Source: Rotaria socialis (taxonomy: Eukaryota > Rotifera > Eurotatoria > Philodinida > Philodinidae). From it: a stretch of DNA of 64,000 nt. The DNA is taken from assembly GCA_905331475.1 (NCBI GenBank), contig CAJNYU010002677.1, forward strand, positions 62,001 to 126,000. The letters are read 5' to 3'. Positions 46,304 to 60,276 of the stretch are shown here, piece by piece (within the stretch, counting starts at the first letter, position 1; each line of letters begins with the position of its first letter). The notes below the pieces were generated by a model. That model saw nothing but the letters and a program-made list of their open reading frames with translations, searched no databases and was not told the origin of the DNA. Made by a program: the position numbers and the translations under genes.

Positions 46304-47542
46304 CTAAATAAATGATTCAAGACAACGTTTAATCGTTGTTTCGAAGTTCGCTCGATTGATGTTAATGCCAAGTTGGTCCGATAATTTACTACTATCTAAA
46401 GCTGCGTTTTCAGGTCGTTGTACATTTGTATTTGTTCCTGTTCCTTGATCACGTTCAATATGATCAATAGGCAATTGAAAGAGTGAAGCAATTACTAAAG
46501 CCAATTGATACTTTGTATATTTTGCTATGCCAGAAAAATGAAATATACCACGAACGTCATTTCGATTCTGAAAGAGCGAGAATATTACGTTACTGTAAGT
46601 AAATAATTGATACGCATACTTGTTTAATTCGTAGTTCACATAATTGCAAACAAACTTCAGCTACATCTCCAATATAAGTTGGATACCGTGTTTGAACACT
46701 AAACAGTAGACATCGAGTTTCAATGGATTTTAGAACTATTTATCGTACTCATCCATTTTGACTCGAGCGGTCGGATTTTTAATATTTTTGAATAGAATAG
46801 TCACTGCATTTTCTTCTAAATTTTCAACTTCACCATAGAGTAATGGTACTCGAAGTATAACATGATCTGAATTAGAATGTGTATTTAAATAATCTACTAT
46901 ATAATTAATTAGTTACTTTGGGATATTTTCTGTGTTACTAATTCTGCTTCGTATTTACTTTTACCATAAGCTTGAAGTGGATTCGGAGTGTCATCTTCTT
47001 TATAGGGTGGTTTTTTCCCGTCAAAAACATAATCAGTTGAAATAAGAATAAAGAATATATTTTCTCTAGCTAAATAATCGATATTTTATTATTTTTCATT
47101 CGAGAAAGAGCATTCACTTTACCAGCTAATTCAGCTAGATGACGAGTAACGTCAACGTTGAGAAACATTGCTTTTTCTGCATTCTTTTCATATTCATCAG
47201 GTTTACGTTCAGCAGCACAATGAACAATGGCATCTGGCTGTATACAATTAATATCATATTTTTGTGTTTCAAAATAAAAAAAGAGATTTCTACCTTTACA
47301 TCTCGAATAATAGCATCAGTTTCATCGAAGTTAGTTAGATCGCAACGTACTAAATGATTTTTATTTGCTCGGCTATAAGCAAGTCCTTCATAAGATTAGA
47401 ACGGTGAATTTTTATTTCATAAAATCCATTCTCACTCACCTGTGACATTCCATCCAGCGTTCGTAAATCGATTTGCTACTTGTCGACCTAGTACGCCAGA
47501 AGCTCCGGTGATAAGAACAGTTTTATTTATATGAACACTCAT
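46304..47542 (-). CDS. MAT2B: methionine adenosyltransferase 2 regulatory subunit beta
   Basis: A multi-exon minus-strand gene that starts MSVHINKTVLITGASGVLG and ends CLESFI with TAG at 46304. Outer exons are 47440-47542, 47294-47385, 47123-47237 and a fourth ending at 47069; the rest run down to 46304. The Rossmann motif is TVLITGASGVLGRQV. Short-chain-reductase-like family blocks follow: PDAIVHCAAERKPDEYEKN, LISTDYVFDGKKPPYKEDD, the YxxxK motif in AYGKSKYEAE, ILRVPLLYGEVENLEENAVT, TRYPTYIGDVAEVC, GIFHFSGIAKYTKYQLA and QRPENAALDSSKL. These are the MAT2B signatures. The protein is a catalytically inactive dTDP-rhamnose-reductase relative that binds MAT2A and tunes S-adenosylmethionine synthesis. 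It is convergent with AIFM2. Confidence 0.93.
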
Positions 47543-47677
47543 CTAGAAGACAGGACATTTCAAGAAAAACCGAAAACTAAATATTTTAAGACGTCAAGCA
47601 AATCACAGCGCGCAGTTAACAATACAAAGGTAATTAAACATTTAAAACATGCAAAAACAGAAAAGGGTATTTTTTAA

Positions 47678-50344
47678 TTAAGATAACGTTGGCTTTTCCT
47701 CAACACTAAAAGTTGATGTTGATGATGGAAGTGGTGCAGGAGGAGAAGCAGTTGACTAAAAGTTTTGGAAAATACGAAATCATTGAATGGAAGATGATTG
47801 AAATATTATTATTTACCGTAGAATTGAATGGTGTCTGTGGATGAAGATTAATACTAGAATTTGTCGATTGTCGAACTGGTTGAACATAATTAGCCGGAAT
47901 AAGACCTGTATGAATGTGATCAATTGTACCCAAAAACCAATGTGATGATGTTGATTGTAAAGCTAGAAAATACGAAAAATGAATGTCTTTTTCAAAATCT
48001 AAAATCTGTTTTTTTTTAGATGTAGCAGGTATTTTGAAGATGTTTGTTCTTCATTAAAAAAATTATTACAAGAACAAGTCATGTGTCAAGCGCTCTTCTC
48101 ATTCACTAACTTTATAAACTGTGATAGAGAGATCACCAACAGTACTCGAGTCAAAAACATATGGCTCAAGCTAGATGTTGAACTAGAGTCCTGCAGGACA
48201 GGGTAAGGTTACGAAAAAAATATGTATATATAGGGTAAAAGTGGGGTATAGTTCACATAAATAAAAATTTTGTAGAACAGAGATCCCAGACTCACCGAGT
48301 TACTCGCCTATATTTAGAATGTTATTTTTAATGAATAAATAGCAAATTGATGTCGACATCTTTCAATTTGATGGTTAATTCTAGACGTACTCGTTTAAAT
48401 CCACAACAAATAAACAACTCATTGTTTATACGTTCAGTAAAAAGAATGAATGGCTGTTATTTATTTATTTTGATTTAATTTTGTAATTTGTTTTTCTTTC
48501 AACTTATCTATATTTATTAAGTGTATTCAATGTGATATAATGAAATAAAGAATTGTAGGTATTGCAGGCAGTTGGAATAACTACCAAAAAAGATCTTTAT
48601 TAAGATAGATCACAGGCGAGGCGGTGGCGAGTCGTATTTTTAACTGACTCGCCGATCTCTGGTACAGAGTGATGTCATAATCTAAATTCATTGGATAGAA
48701 TAACAAGGAACGGAAAACAATGGCCTATATTTTACATAAGCTGACGAGTTCAGTCACTTTTGATTATTTGTCGAGTAAATGTGCATATAAATGTAATAGA
48801 AAATGTCTACGAAATCATCTCGACATATCATCAACGAAAAAAAGAAAGAAATATTAAATTTTTTGGAACAAGGAAAATTTATTACAATAAAGGAAGCTTC
48901 ATCTTCGTCGAATGAAACATTTTGGTCAAGTCTGTCCAGAATACAAAATCCATAGTGAAGAAAAACGTCATGCTGACTTTTCTTTGAACCTGCAACTCTA
49001 AGGATATGATAGGGCAGGGCAGGACAAGGGTACGAAGTTATACGATAGAGTAGGGCTAGGGTACAAAAGAAGCCTTAACCTGCAGGACTATGTTGAACTT
49101 GTCTATCTTAGGATCGTTGGATAAAATTTTCAAAGAAATAATCATGATGACAGGAAATAATGAGAAAGGGGATCGGTCCGCCTCTAAATAGGTCTTGATA
49201 GTCGGCTAGAAATTGAACTACTAGAATAAAGAATTCAAGTCTAATAGCAATGGGCATATGACCAACAAATGCGAGTAGATCAATTCTTTTGATTGCCATT
49301 AGATTAAAAATAGTTCCATTGATACTATAAATTACTTACAGATAGGCGCTAAATAAATAGGCGTTCCTCTTGTAAACGATAATTCATCAGAATTTCTCGC
49401 TACATAATCATATGTAGCTACCACACGGGATTGATTTGATTCTTGTTCTAACCAATGAGTATTAGCACCTGGATATAGTTAAAAACAAAGAACAATATTC
49501 TTCGATAAATTGAAACAAAAGATGATCCTTACCTTGTCTTTTCTGAATAATAGAATTAATAAATTTTAGCATCAACATAGGTGTACCAAATGAAACAAGA
49601 AAAAATAGTGCAACGAGTAAACCAGAAGATGACGATGATGCTGTTGCTTGTTCATTCAAATTAGTTGTAGTTTGTTGTAGACTATTATAAATAGCTGACC
49701 ATGTTTCTTCTGTACTTCCGTGCGTAGCGTGTCGTAAATGAAGTAAACGCAACAAACGATGATAAAGATATTTTAGAAATCTCCATAATAAAACAAGTGG
49801 ATAGATTGCTGATATTTGACTTCGTATTCGTGTAAAATTATCCAATACATCAGTGACAGCACGGAATGATGAATAAACACTTGTAAATGTTGATTCGAGC
49901 ATCATTGATATCGAACGAAATGCCTGTATTATAGATTCGATTGATGAAAATGCCGAACGCGATTCATCAATGGCTAATTGAGAAAAATTACTAACTGGAA
50001 TATTCGACTGTGCGCCGTACGGTGAAAAACGATAATTATTATAAAAGCCTCCAGTTTGGTACGGATTTAATGAATAAGGACTAAGATAGCTTGTTGGAGC
50101 ATACATGCCAAGTTGCTGTTGTTGCTGTTGCTGTTGAATGGATCGAGGTGGAGGAGGAGGTGCTACACCTAATGTGCGTCTGTAATTCAAGATAGAAATT
50201 AGAGAACAAACAACTTTTTCTTAAAGAAAATACATACGGATTTTCAATCGTTGGCAACATGCCACTATTGATTGTGTCAAATGAAGTTGGCATTGGTTGA
50301 CTTGACATTGGTACTGATGTTTCCCATGGTTTACGTGCAGCCAT
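47678..50344 (-). CDS. PEX13: peroxin-13, peroxisomal import docking protein with SH3 domain
   Basis: Five minus-strand exons join in phase: 50238-50344, 49533-50179, 49340-49468, 47817-47962, 47678-47755 (368 residues). The start MAARKPWETS contains the KPWE motif common in PEX13. Then come a Pro run, a Gln run, a Tyr/Asn/Gly/Pro-rich region (NPYQTGGFYNNYRFSPYG) and the central membrane region. A C-terminal SH3 follows: VVATYDYVARNSDELSFTRGTPIYL, then SHWFLGTIDHIHTGLIPANYVQPV. PEX13 sits in the peroxisomal membrane and, with PEX14 and PEX5, forms the import pore; its YG-rich part makes a gel-like meshwork in known homologues. The SH3 is split by a 1377-bp intron enlarged by a 905-bp element. 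It lies 135 bp downstream of the MAT2B start, same strand. Confidence 0.92.
48185..49089. mobile_element. inserted element in the PEX13 intron, related to the CAGGGC family
   Basis: The ends AGAGTCCTGCAGG and (inverted) ATAGTCCTGCAGG are flanked by a perfect 10-base duplication ATGTTGAACT (48175-48184 and 49090-49099; an 8-bp core GTTGAACT would fit hAT). Subterminal CAGGACAGGG and AGGGCAGGGCAGGACAAGGG recall the 45415 element. Inside, a 49-residue frame (48803-48952, EKKKEILNFLEQGKFITIKEA) may be a relic of a DNA-binding or transposase segment. Confidence 0.75.
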
Positions 50345-53300
50345 CTAATTGAAAAACAGAGCAACTGAAATAGAAAGTTGCCGTTCTTACAAATGCTCAA
50401 TAGATAAAAGAAGACACGAGCATGGGCCAAGGGTTGCTGGGATGACTCATTAGAGTTGAATTTTTGTTTTTTTTACTATTCAAATAGGAAATTTTCATCG
50501 TGTTTAATTAACGTATTTATGAAAAATTATGGGAAAGAAAATAATTCGGGGTAATTTTTAAACGCAATGTTTTTAATGAAGGGACATCTTTAGTTAGAAG
50601 AGTTTCATTGGTCGTTGCTGCACTTGTTTTGCTTGTTATATTGTCGATGGAAAGAAGCAACCCGAAAATAGGCGATTATTGAGAATAATTATAAACAAAA
50701 CTCATTTTTTGCAATCTTACTTGGAATTTATCGATTCAATTATGTTATATTCAATGTTGTTGTGGTTCTACAATCCAATTATAGCAATGGCAGAAAGCGA
50801 TGCATATTATTGTAAGTATTGAAAATCTGTAGTTTTGTTTTTTTCGTAAATACATGAAAAGAAATTTGATATTTTATTTAAAAAAAAGGTATTTGTTGGA
50901 CACAGTAGATGTTCTACATGCAATAGAGGGTGAAATTTATGATTATTTTCTGCTTTGTTTTCATAGTAAACAATAGTAAAATGACTATTGATGAGAAGAT
51001 AATGAGAAAATGACAGATCACGAATATTTGATAAATCATTTCTATGTTATTTTATGAAAACCTAGAATATAATCAAGCTATGCGATTATCTGGCATGGCA
51101 AAAATTAAACAAATTAGCTTCGTACATGTCTAAGTGTATGAATTGTAGTGATTAAGAGGCGCTTATAGATATGAAGTTCTTCAAAAGTCTAGCAATATTC
51201 GCAACAAAGTATTAACAATTCAATGATAAGAACGAAAACGAAATTTTTAGAGATTCTCTATTTATTCATGGACGTTCGTATTCTTGAAAACCCGTTATTT
51301 GGACAAATTCTTGTATTATAATGATATTTAATTGTTTAATACTAAGTACAAAATACAAAATAGTTCAAAAGAAAAAATCCGTGAAATTTTACGCCATCCT
51401 GTGTATATGCATGTTCATTTACACTTATTTATTACCAGAAAAAATTGAGTTATGATAAAATACAAAATAAACTTGTGGAAAATAATGAGTGAGGAATGCT
51501 GATTATCAGAAGAATAAAATTAGGTTGAGATTTTTTGGGAAGTCATGCCCATAATCTGAAACGTCTCCTTTAATTATGAGAGATAGTATTTGTTTTTTCA
51601 AAGTTTACGATCTAGTTTACTGTTATTTATTGATTTGTGAAAAACTTTTATAATGATCCTCGAATTAGCGACTTATTTCAGTAGAAAAAGTTACATAACG
51701 ATATTGGCTACGGTTGAACTGTTTATAACAGCTTCATTAAAACGATTTTCTAGCAGAGAAGTTAAAAAACACCAAAACAATTGAACAGAAGCGGTGTATA
51801 AAATGTCTTCTCTTTTTGTCATTTTTTATCGAAAATCCTATATTTTTGACAACCTTGATCCTCTAAGGATTCTTATATTTTTAAAGAAAGTGCAATCGAA
51901 GGCCAGATTGTAAAAGTATCGTATAGGTCGATGAAAACTGTTGAAAGATAAATCGTACTTTTAATGCTCAATAAAAATAAAACGTTTTTAAGGGAAACTC
52001 TTCAGTACAGAACAAATATCTTAACTAGTTTCGCATGTTATTTCTAACAAAATAGTCGATGTGACCTTATTTTGGTCGTTTTGACGTTTACTCTTGATCT
52101 TATAAAAATAATCAGTAGAATTTTAATACATGGCAATAGTTATCTGTAATTTTTGGAAATACTCCGAAAGGATGCATAGTAGGATAATTAACTGAGAGAA
52201 GCCGTGTATTATAGTTAAAATCAACAAGTTCCTCGTTTCTGATCTATTAATAAATTTGTTTATCACGCGACATATAATTGCCTGTTATAACGTGTTCATT
52301 AAATTGTAAAACGATAAGAATTCGATCATAAAAGTATCAGAAGACAGAAATTTTTAACTTAAGTGAATGCTAAAAACTCATTATCAAACTGCTAGGTATA
52401 AGTCAACATATTAAATACAAAGGTTTTGCAGCACAATAGCATTGAAAAATATTGTTTGTATCAACAAATATGATTTTCATCAAAACGAATCACATATCCT
52501 GAATCTGTTTTGTGATAAGCTTCGCAGGTTAAACTTAACGGATCACCAGCGATTACCATAAACAGTCGTATTGAATGACTATAGGACAACTCAAAAATGT
52601 CAAATTTCTATTTATGAAAGGATCAGGCTCTGTTAACGTGTTGCATTTCACCGTCTACGGATTATTTCCTTTGATCAAGGTCACGAGTCAGAACGAGTAT
52701 TTTATCATTTATTTTTACTCAAAAAGATGCTATATCTGATTTTGCGAATGAATGCGCTAACGTTACTTTTTTAATGATCTATCGAAAGTAGTAATTACAT
52801 TCTCTTTTTGAACAAAAGTTTCACTTTCTGTAGAGTAAAAAGGTAACAAAACCAAATTTACTAAAAATAACAGAAACCGCATTCTTTTTATAATATTATT
52901 TTATGCATAAATCAGGCTAGACGTATAAATTAGCAAGTATCACAGTCTTATTCGACATTTCTTTTGCGTCTCTCAAAGGCTGACAAACATTAACTTCACT
53001 ACATATCTAAACTCGTCACAAGTATTTATTGTACATTCGACGGTAAAAATACAAGACGTCTTAGATATTTCGCTATGCTCTTATACAACTATTGAACAAA
53101 AACTCCACATTTACTAACATTCTCCCACACACACATCAATGGCTTAATTTTTCTTGTGACATAAACATGGTGATCGAAAAACTCTCAAGATTACAATAAC
53201 TACACTGTAGTTAAGACAAAAGAAAACAAAACGTTTGTATTCTTCCCTCACGATTTACAGGTAGCTTAATTATACATTTAACCTCAGCGTGTCTGCAGGT

Positions 53301-54639
53301 TTTTTGTATTTCTTAATACCAGTATCGAGTGAACTTGATACAAAAAAGAACACTTCGACTCGTTTTTCAGATAGGTCCAACATAGTATGCGATTATTTGC
53401 CTATTCACTTTGAGTTTATGATTAATGAGAGGTGTAAATAGGTTTGATTGTAAGAGAAATTCCAATTTAAAAATCACGCAATACTCACACAGTTGTTTTA
53501 CTTCTTCGTTCACCTTAAAATCAAGGACTTTTGAGTGATTACTGTCTCGTTTTATAATGTAAAAAACATTCTAATTATAGCCAAGTGACAATGAGTAGAA
53601 TAATCGATAAATTGCTCATCGAAATTGTTCTAATGAATTATCAGATAAAATGAGATAATAAATCATAGTTCACTTTTATTTTCATAAAATGATTCATGTG
53701 CACCATTATCAGTGTCAAAAAAACAGTTATCTTTTTGAGTTTCTAGATTATTCTGTTTGATCCACTTAAATGATAAAATTTGGATCCGATCAATAGTCTT
53801 TCTTTTTTTTTGATATGATTTGTTCGCTTTTCTTATGCTAATTCATAATACTCAAATGTTGAAATGAAAGTATTTGAAATATGAAATAATATTGCAGTGT
53901 TAATTACATCATATAAACATATGTCCCGTTTCTTTTTCTCCTGCGGTATGAGAAGCGACCTTCATTTCTCTCAAAAGAAGCTCGTGTCTCAATGAAACAT
54001 TGATGACGACTCTACCACCTTTTACAATTTCAATCTCTTCGTCCTTTTTTCTTCTTTTTTTTTCTTTTTATTCTGCTTCACAATTTTTCACTAGTTCTCC
54101 TACACGTCTGCTGCTGCTGCAGCTTACTCCCCTTTTTTTTTTATATAATAGAAGAGCAGAAATAATACGAGAAAAGAACATTGACGAAAAAGAAAAAAAC
54201 TCAACTGGCGTTTTTATATGTATGTTACATGCATGCGTACGTAACAAGGAAGAATTAAGTTGACGTTGAAGGACGACATTGATGTTGCTTTTTTTCTTGT
54301 TTTTTGGAGAAATAATTTTTTTTTCTTATCACGGTAAAGGAAAAAAGGGACAAACACGTCTGCATACATCAGTTTTTCCATGTTTATTCACGTGGGATCG
54401 AATGAATTTTATTTTACTCTACACCCTAGGCCTCTCTTTTGTTCTGTCATTGATAGAAAAATCACGTCGACGACGACGAAATTTCATCGGAATCGTCATC
54501 AATGCAGAGTGAAGGAACCCGGTCGCTACAGCAAGATGAGAATCTACATCTAGTAGGACAGCGCTGACTAATCAAACCTAAGCTTAATCTTTTTTCTCTA
54601 GTTTTTAAAAACACATAATCTTAATTGATCTAATTTTAG
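50345..54639. other. large gene-free stretch
   Basis: About 4.3 kb of AT-rich sequence without recognised exons, RNA genes or element ends. The frames at 54000-54512 are poly-Phe/Ser-type low complexity. An acceptor at 54639 shows that the next gene has a spliced 5' leader here. Confidence 0.45.
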
Positions 54640-55334
54640 ATGCGTCATGGAACGGGTGACGATGATGACGCTGGCTTCAATGATATTCGTATTGACCTTC
54701 GCGGTGGCATTGGTCCTAATTTGAACTATAATCAAAGGTATAATGCTCATCGATATCCATCTGAAAATGATCAACGTTCACAAACTTCAGTACCAAGTCG
54801 AGTATCAAGATATGCAGGTAAATTCGAATATCAAAATAAAATTTTCTCTCATAATATCAATGCTTTTATTTTAAAAAACAACAAGAATATCCTCAAGTTC
54901 GTCCAACTAATCCGTTGTATTCAAGCCAATCAACAATAAAAACACATGGTTCAAATCCACAAGCTGCTGGTATACCCAGCTCAAAGAGTTCTGCTACATT
55001 GGTGAATCGTCGCCAAAAATTTGATCCACAAGCTCCACGTCGTCCATCCGATTGGAGATGGTTAGCGATATTATGTATATTTCTATTTTTTCCGCTCGGT
55101 ATGTTTAAATAATAAATTGTCATATATTGATAACTGTTCTTTTTTTATTTAGGCTTATTTGCATTTGCATTCGCTCGTAAAGCACAAACTAAATTTCGCG
55201 ATGGTTTTGTTGTGGATTCGCATAAACTTAATAAACGTGCTCTCATACTTTGTATTGCATCAATACTATGTGGTACTGCATTAATCATTGGTTTACTTTT
55301 TGGTTTCGATGCTTGGCCAAGAACAAATGGATAG
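54640..55334 (+). CDS. dispanin/CD225-like two-transmembrane protein
   Basis: Three exons join in phase: 54640-54817, 54886-55098, 55153-55334 (190 residues). The ATG directly follows a 3' splice site, so the 5' UTR is spliced. The first about 110 residues are polar and disordered (acidic GDDDDAG, then Tyr/Asn/Ser-rich). Then come two hydrophobic segments with a dispanin-like loop: DWRWLAILCIFLFFPLG, LFAFAFARKAQTKFRDG, LILCIASILCGTALIIGLLFG. The DW..LAI.C...FPLG.FAF..A and basic-loop pattern fits CD225 proteins (IFITM, PRRT, SynDIG relatives), which sit in membranes with the N-terminus and loop cytosolic. Family membership is likely but not certain. AATAAA is near 55350. Confidence 0.7.
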
Positions 55335-56106
55335 TTGTTATTTATATATAAAAATAAATGAGAATTAGATTAGTAAAATTTTATTATGTTGTATATTTTT
55401 GTTTCATTTTCTTTTTTAACAGCTTTTTTAAACAAAGAAAAATATACGAAAGAACAGTTTTTATTGTAAAAAAACAACACATAACGTAAAATAAAATATA
55501 TTGTTTATCTTTTTATCTTGTACTTTTATTGTGTGAATTTTGTACTCATGGAAAGTGCTCATTTGTTTATATGTTCTACTTCTTTTTTTTTACTACTGAA
55601 AAACAAAAAATTATTCATACAATCTTTCTCTCTTCTTCTTTGATGTTTTTAGAGAAAACAAGACTAGGAGATTATAAAAGTCTTTAGTTTGCTTTTGAAC
55701 TGACAGATTTTGTTTTAAATTAAAGAGTTGAGAATTTTTCTTGTTTATTTATAGGATGAAAGTTTCAACTACCATGGTAAACGTAAATTAGATTCTTTGA
55801 GAAAAACCTATTCATTTTCCCGAGCTACCATAGAAAAGTCAAGTTAAGATCAAGATCTTTTCATTCGATCACTTACAAAGTAATAGGTTACACAACTAGC
55901 AAAATCATCGTATCTCTCGAAGAAAGATCAATAGACTCTTAACATTTTCCCGACTTTGTTTATCTCATTGACTTAAATTATTCTCAATTGAAAGATTAGT
56001 TTTTTTCCGTCACAATAAATCAGAGAAACCCTTTTCATATCAATGATTCTAAAAATAAATTGAAACTAATTATGCCCTTTTAATTGTCTATTCTAGATAA
56101 TTTGCA
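55335..56106. other. intergenic region
   Basis: 3' UTR of the dispanin-like gene, then AT-rich sequence. A 3' splice site (CTAG at 56094-56097) just before the next ATG points to a spliced leader for the complex III subunit. Confidence 0.45.
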
Positions 56107-56310
56107 ATGTCATTGACAAAAACCGTTTACAATTTATTCTTTCGTCGATCGGCAAGTATTGCCGTCATAACTGTGGTTGGTGTATTTGGCTATGAACGTG
56201 CCATTAATAAAACATCGACCTATCTATTTGAAAGTCATAATCAAGGAAAATTATGGAAACATGTTCAACCACAATTTAATTTGAAAAAAGAAGACGAAGA
56301 AGATTCATAA
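56107..56310 (+). CDS. UQCR10: cytochrome b-c1 complex subunit 9 (complex III)
   Basis: A single coding exon of 67 residues, the normal length for QCR9/UQCR10 (about 62). The pattern is diagnostic: YNLFFRRSASIAVITVVGVFGYERAINK, then GKLWKHVQPQF. It has one membrane helix (residues 16-31) with the conserved FRR before it and the E-R after it, and the conserved GKLWKH near the C-terminus. It is a small subunit of the mitochondrial respiratory bc1 complex beside cytochrome c1. The acidic tail KKEDEEDS is longer than usual. Its leader is probably spliced; AATAAA follows near 56463. Confidence 0.93.
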   Translation: MSLTKTVYNLFFRRSASIAVITVVGVFGYERAINKTSTYLFESHNQGKLWKHVQPQFNLKKEDEEDS

Positions 56311-59300
56311 GAAGGTCGTGTGTGTTCAAAACAACCATTCAATATTGAACACGAGTGAAATAACAAAAAAGAAAATGTTAAAATTATGAGCATTATCCCG
56401 TTCGATACTCCCATATAATAACTGATTTAGTCTTTATTTCTGTCCTTGGTTTTTCTTTTTCGTAATAAACAACTCTTTAGATTTAATATCTTAGGATATA
56501 TATATATATATGTGTGTGTGCTCATTAGTTTATTTATTGATAGCATGCCATAAAAGCATGAACGAGGAGAAATATGTATTTTCATGAATTGTTACTATTT
56601 CCTTTTAGCTGTCGTCAAGTTTTTTCTGTTGATAATGTTTTTGAACAAAGGAAAATGTTATTCATTTCAATGAGTAACATTTAGCGGAAGCAAATGGTGT
56701 ATTTTTTAATGAGTCTCGAAACAATTTACGAAGGAAACTATGTAGCTGCATACCATCGCGTATGCAAACCAACATATTCAGTGAAGAGCAGTATTTACTG
56801 TTTTTGCATGATAAAATATCAATAGCGACATCTAGGTATGAGAAATATAACATATGTATGAGAGGAGTGATAATCTTTGTCGGTGAACTAGTTCCATGGA
56901 AAATTGAATATTTGAAAAAATAAAAGTCAATTTTGAAAGCAATCTAAAGAGAATAAATTCAATAAATTAACTTTAGAAGGCACTGAGAGTAAACTGATAA
57001 ATTCGAAAATAATCATGTTTACATTCAATGATATATATATATATATATTCTCTTGAAGTAAGTTTTCTTTTTTCATAATACAGCATGCCAATCTTGCATA
57101 GACAACATATATAAATCAAAGTGCTAAAGAACTATTTTTGGAACAAGAACTGCATTATTATGATTATTCATATGAATCAACGTTTCCACGAGGGTTCTAG
57201 AAAAAAATCGTACATCTTGATTTAGATAACTAGTTTCTTTTTACTTTGCAGCCTAAATCAAATAATTATATGAAAAAATTACAGAGCAAAAAAGTAGCCG
57301 CCGCTGCAATCTTTCAGTATGTTTTAAAAGAGATCTCAATATCGGATAAGAGATAGTATTGAGTACCATTATATATCTGTCACACGCATTTTAGCATAGC
57401 TTATTGATTGATTTCTTTTCAGAGAATATAAATTTCAAAGTTAAATTATATTAATAAATGAATCATATTTGGTCGTTTTGTCATGATGATGATTAGCAAA
57501 TCGTATATTTATTTATTTATCTAAACAAAATATTGAAAGAAATAAAACCCTGCACCTACGCGTTTTATTGTCTTCTATCAGAGTGAATATTAATCACTTG
57601 TATTAATGTTTTGAAACAAGGTTGCTAGGTACTTTCTGTTATCCATTTGCCCTGCTTAAAATAAACGATAAGCACAACATATATTATATGATACAAGGGA
57701 ACAGGAAAAAAGTACATCAATGAGTATTCTTTCTCTTATATCATATCTATCAAAGAGAAACAAAAATTATAATTACTGATACAATCATACGAAACACTGA
57801 TAAGTAATAAGTCACTGGGGACTATTTTATATTGAGTCAGGGAAATTTATATTCAAGAAAAAGAAATACGCAAAAACATATGTGCCCTGTCATTTTGTAT
57901 CTTTACCATTATTGGTCGAAAAAGAAACCTAGGAAAAAGAAATAGATTGATAGGCTTATCTGACGGTAAGATTTTTAAGAGATATTTTAGTAAGACTACT
58001 GAGGCGATTTTTTTCTAGCTTGATTATTGACCGTATTTAAGATGCATGTCTTGAAAATATCATCAAATTATTTGCCTGAATAAAAGAAAATGTTTCCAAT
58101 AAAGTTTATTTACTAGTTAATAAAAAGTCCAATTAAAATTTGCTACGATAGATTTAGATTTATAAAAATTCGAAATAATTCGCTCAGCCGAAACTGAGAA
58201 TGTTGCCAACTCTTCACTGTTGATATTCATAATTTCCAATACAACATTATAATGATCAATGTAAGTTTTTGGCTTCTCCACTATTTACTTGTCATCAACG
58301 CATAAGTCAATGAATCGTTTCAAATCACCCTCGAATAATTTGTTCTCAAAACGAAGACTTTTCTAGCCGTAACCAGTGGTGCAAGATTCGCTAGTTGCTG
58401 ATGTTTTCTTATTCGTAGTGATTCTCTTAGACAAAATAACAAATAAATGCTTATAATTGAGTTTCAAGAAGAAGAAAACAAAAACATAATCTAATGATAT
58501 TTCAACACTTCTAATTTGTATCCATACAGATGATTTATATTTGATTACCAGGCGTATTGAATTGATAATAGGGAAGATATGTTGATTATCTTTTGGGCTA
58601 CTTTCTTTCTCGTCAGATTCGTAATGTATTAGTTTTGGCCGAAAATTTATTAATGAATTTTAGTGAGATCCTTCTCATAGGGAAATAAGTTGTATACATA
58701 CATTAGATGCATCCATAGCAACGATACAATACACCGATAGATCACAGGGTACAGTTTGAAAATAAATACACGAGTTACTGCATCAAAGCAAAAAACCAGC
58801 ACGAAGCATACTAAGAAAAATACCGGGCAGAAGGAAAAAAAGAGAATAGATTGTTACAGTTTACAATAGGTATACTATTTACACATAGAAAGAGAACGAA
58901 CATGAATGCAGAAAACTTTAAAGAAATTTATTTGTCTTACGACACGTCTGGTTTGCATGCTCAAAAAAAATGTTTTTACTACCTGCCAAAGTCCAATGTA
59001 AAATCTAATTTGAATTGAAGGTTACTTTTTCCAGTTCTTTAGGATTAAATAAAATAAAAACTAATTGTTTTTGTTGCATTTCTATGGGCTACATGAATCC
59101 ACTTAAATTCAAACTGCTGATGAAATCGATGGATTTAATAAAAGTATGAATTGATTGTGTTTTTTCTGAATCGACATTTGATCTTAAAACAAAAGGATGA
59201 AACTAACTTCAGGAAGAATGATTTCTGTTTTTATTTAACAAACAAGATCTCATCTAGAATCTAAATCTAAATATGCGACTAATCGTTTAGCTTCGATAAA

Positions 59301-60276
59301 ATATTTTCCTTGCCTATCCTGTCTCTGTCAGATGCTATTTCTTGATAAATTATTTTGTCAACACTACCAATCAATGCTGTACAAACACTTATCATACATT
59401 TTCAGGGTAAAAAAGACACGAAATCTCGTAACGCTCTATAGATTTTTCCTATGCACTCTTTAACTTAAACAATCCAAAGTTCACAAATGAAACTAAATCT
59501 AAGGTTTTCTTCGTATTCGAAACCTTATCAATATTATTGCTTAGGTTATAAACATCAACATATTTCATTCAACCCATTTTTCTATTATTTCTTTTTATGG
59601 TCCATTTGAATATCTGTCGTATCGGTTTTCATTTTCTTAATTATCGACATCATGGCGTGAATTGTTTTATTTTAAATTTTATCATGAGAAAAAAACGACG
59701 ACACGGTCGACCTATTATAAAACATGAGACATTAAAAAGATTTTCGTTTTCAACCGAGAACACTTTCAAACGCAATTATCGAACAGATTTGTACGGATTC
59801 CGATCAATGAGCTATTTTTTAAATTATTTTCTCTATGAAGTACTCTAAAGTCAATGTGCAGAAGGCAAAAAAGAAAAATAATAATATGCTATTGATTTAC
59901 AAATCTAATTTCATTTTGTTTTTATTTTAGCTAAAAAATCTACCAGCTACAGATACAAAAAATAAAAATTTTATTGATAAACATGTGTGTGTGTGTCTCT
60001 CTCTCTCTCTCTTGATATGGTCAAACGACTAAGATTTCAAGTGTAAACTAAGAGATAGAGAAGAATGAAAATAAGATATGCACAAAAGAGAAAAAGTGAA
60101 AGACGACTCCGATCGCTATACATACATACATATATGAATACACTCGATTTGTTTTTGCATAAGCTAGACATTTATATTAATTTTTCAAATTGCATTCTGA
60201 CTTAACATTATTTTCTTTTCTCTTCGTGTTCAAGAAACTTTCATTTGTTCTTCATTATTTTCTGTTGCTATTATGT
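56311..60276. other. large gene-free stretch
   Basis: About 4 kb, AT-rich, with AT microsatellites (near 56497 and 57031) and a (TG)n(TC)n run at 59984-60013. A frame at 59597-59848 contains a basic stretch (MRKKRRHGRPIIKHETLKRF) but has no splice or family support. Nothing else is recognised. Confidence 0.4.

Noticed and set aside
54000-54512. Two open frames upstream of the dispanin-like gene
   Set aside because: Phe/Ser/Leu low-complexity from T-rich sequence; no splice context or family.
59597-59848. Plus-strand frame with a basic stretch
   Set aside because: No relative or exon structure recognised; kept only as a note in the gene-free stretch.
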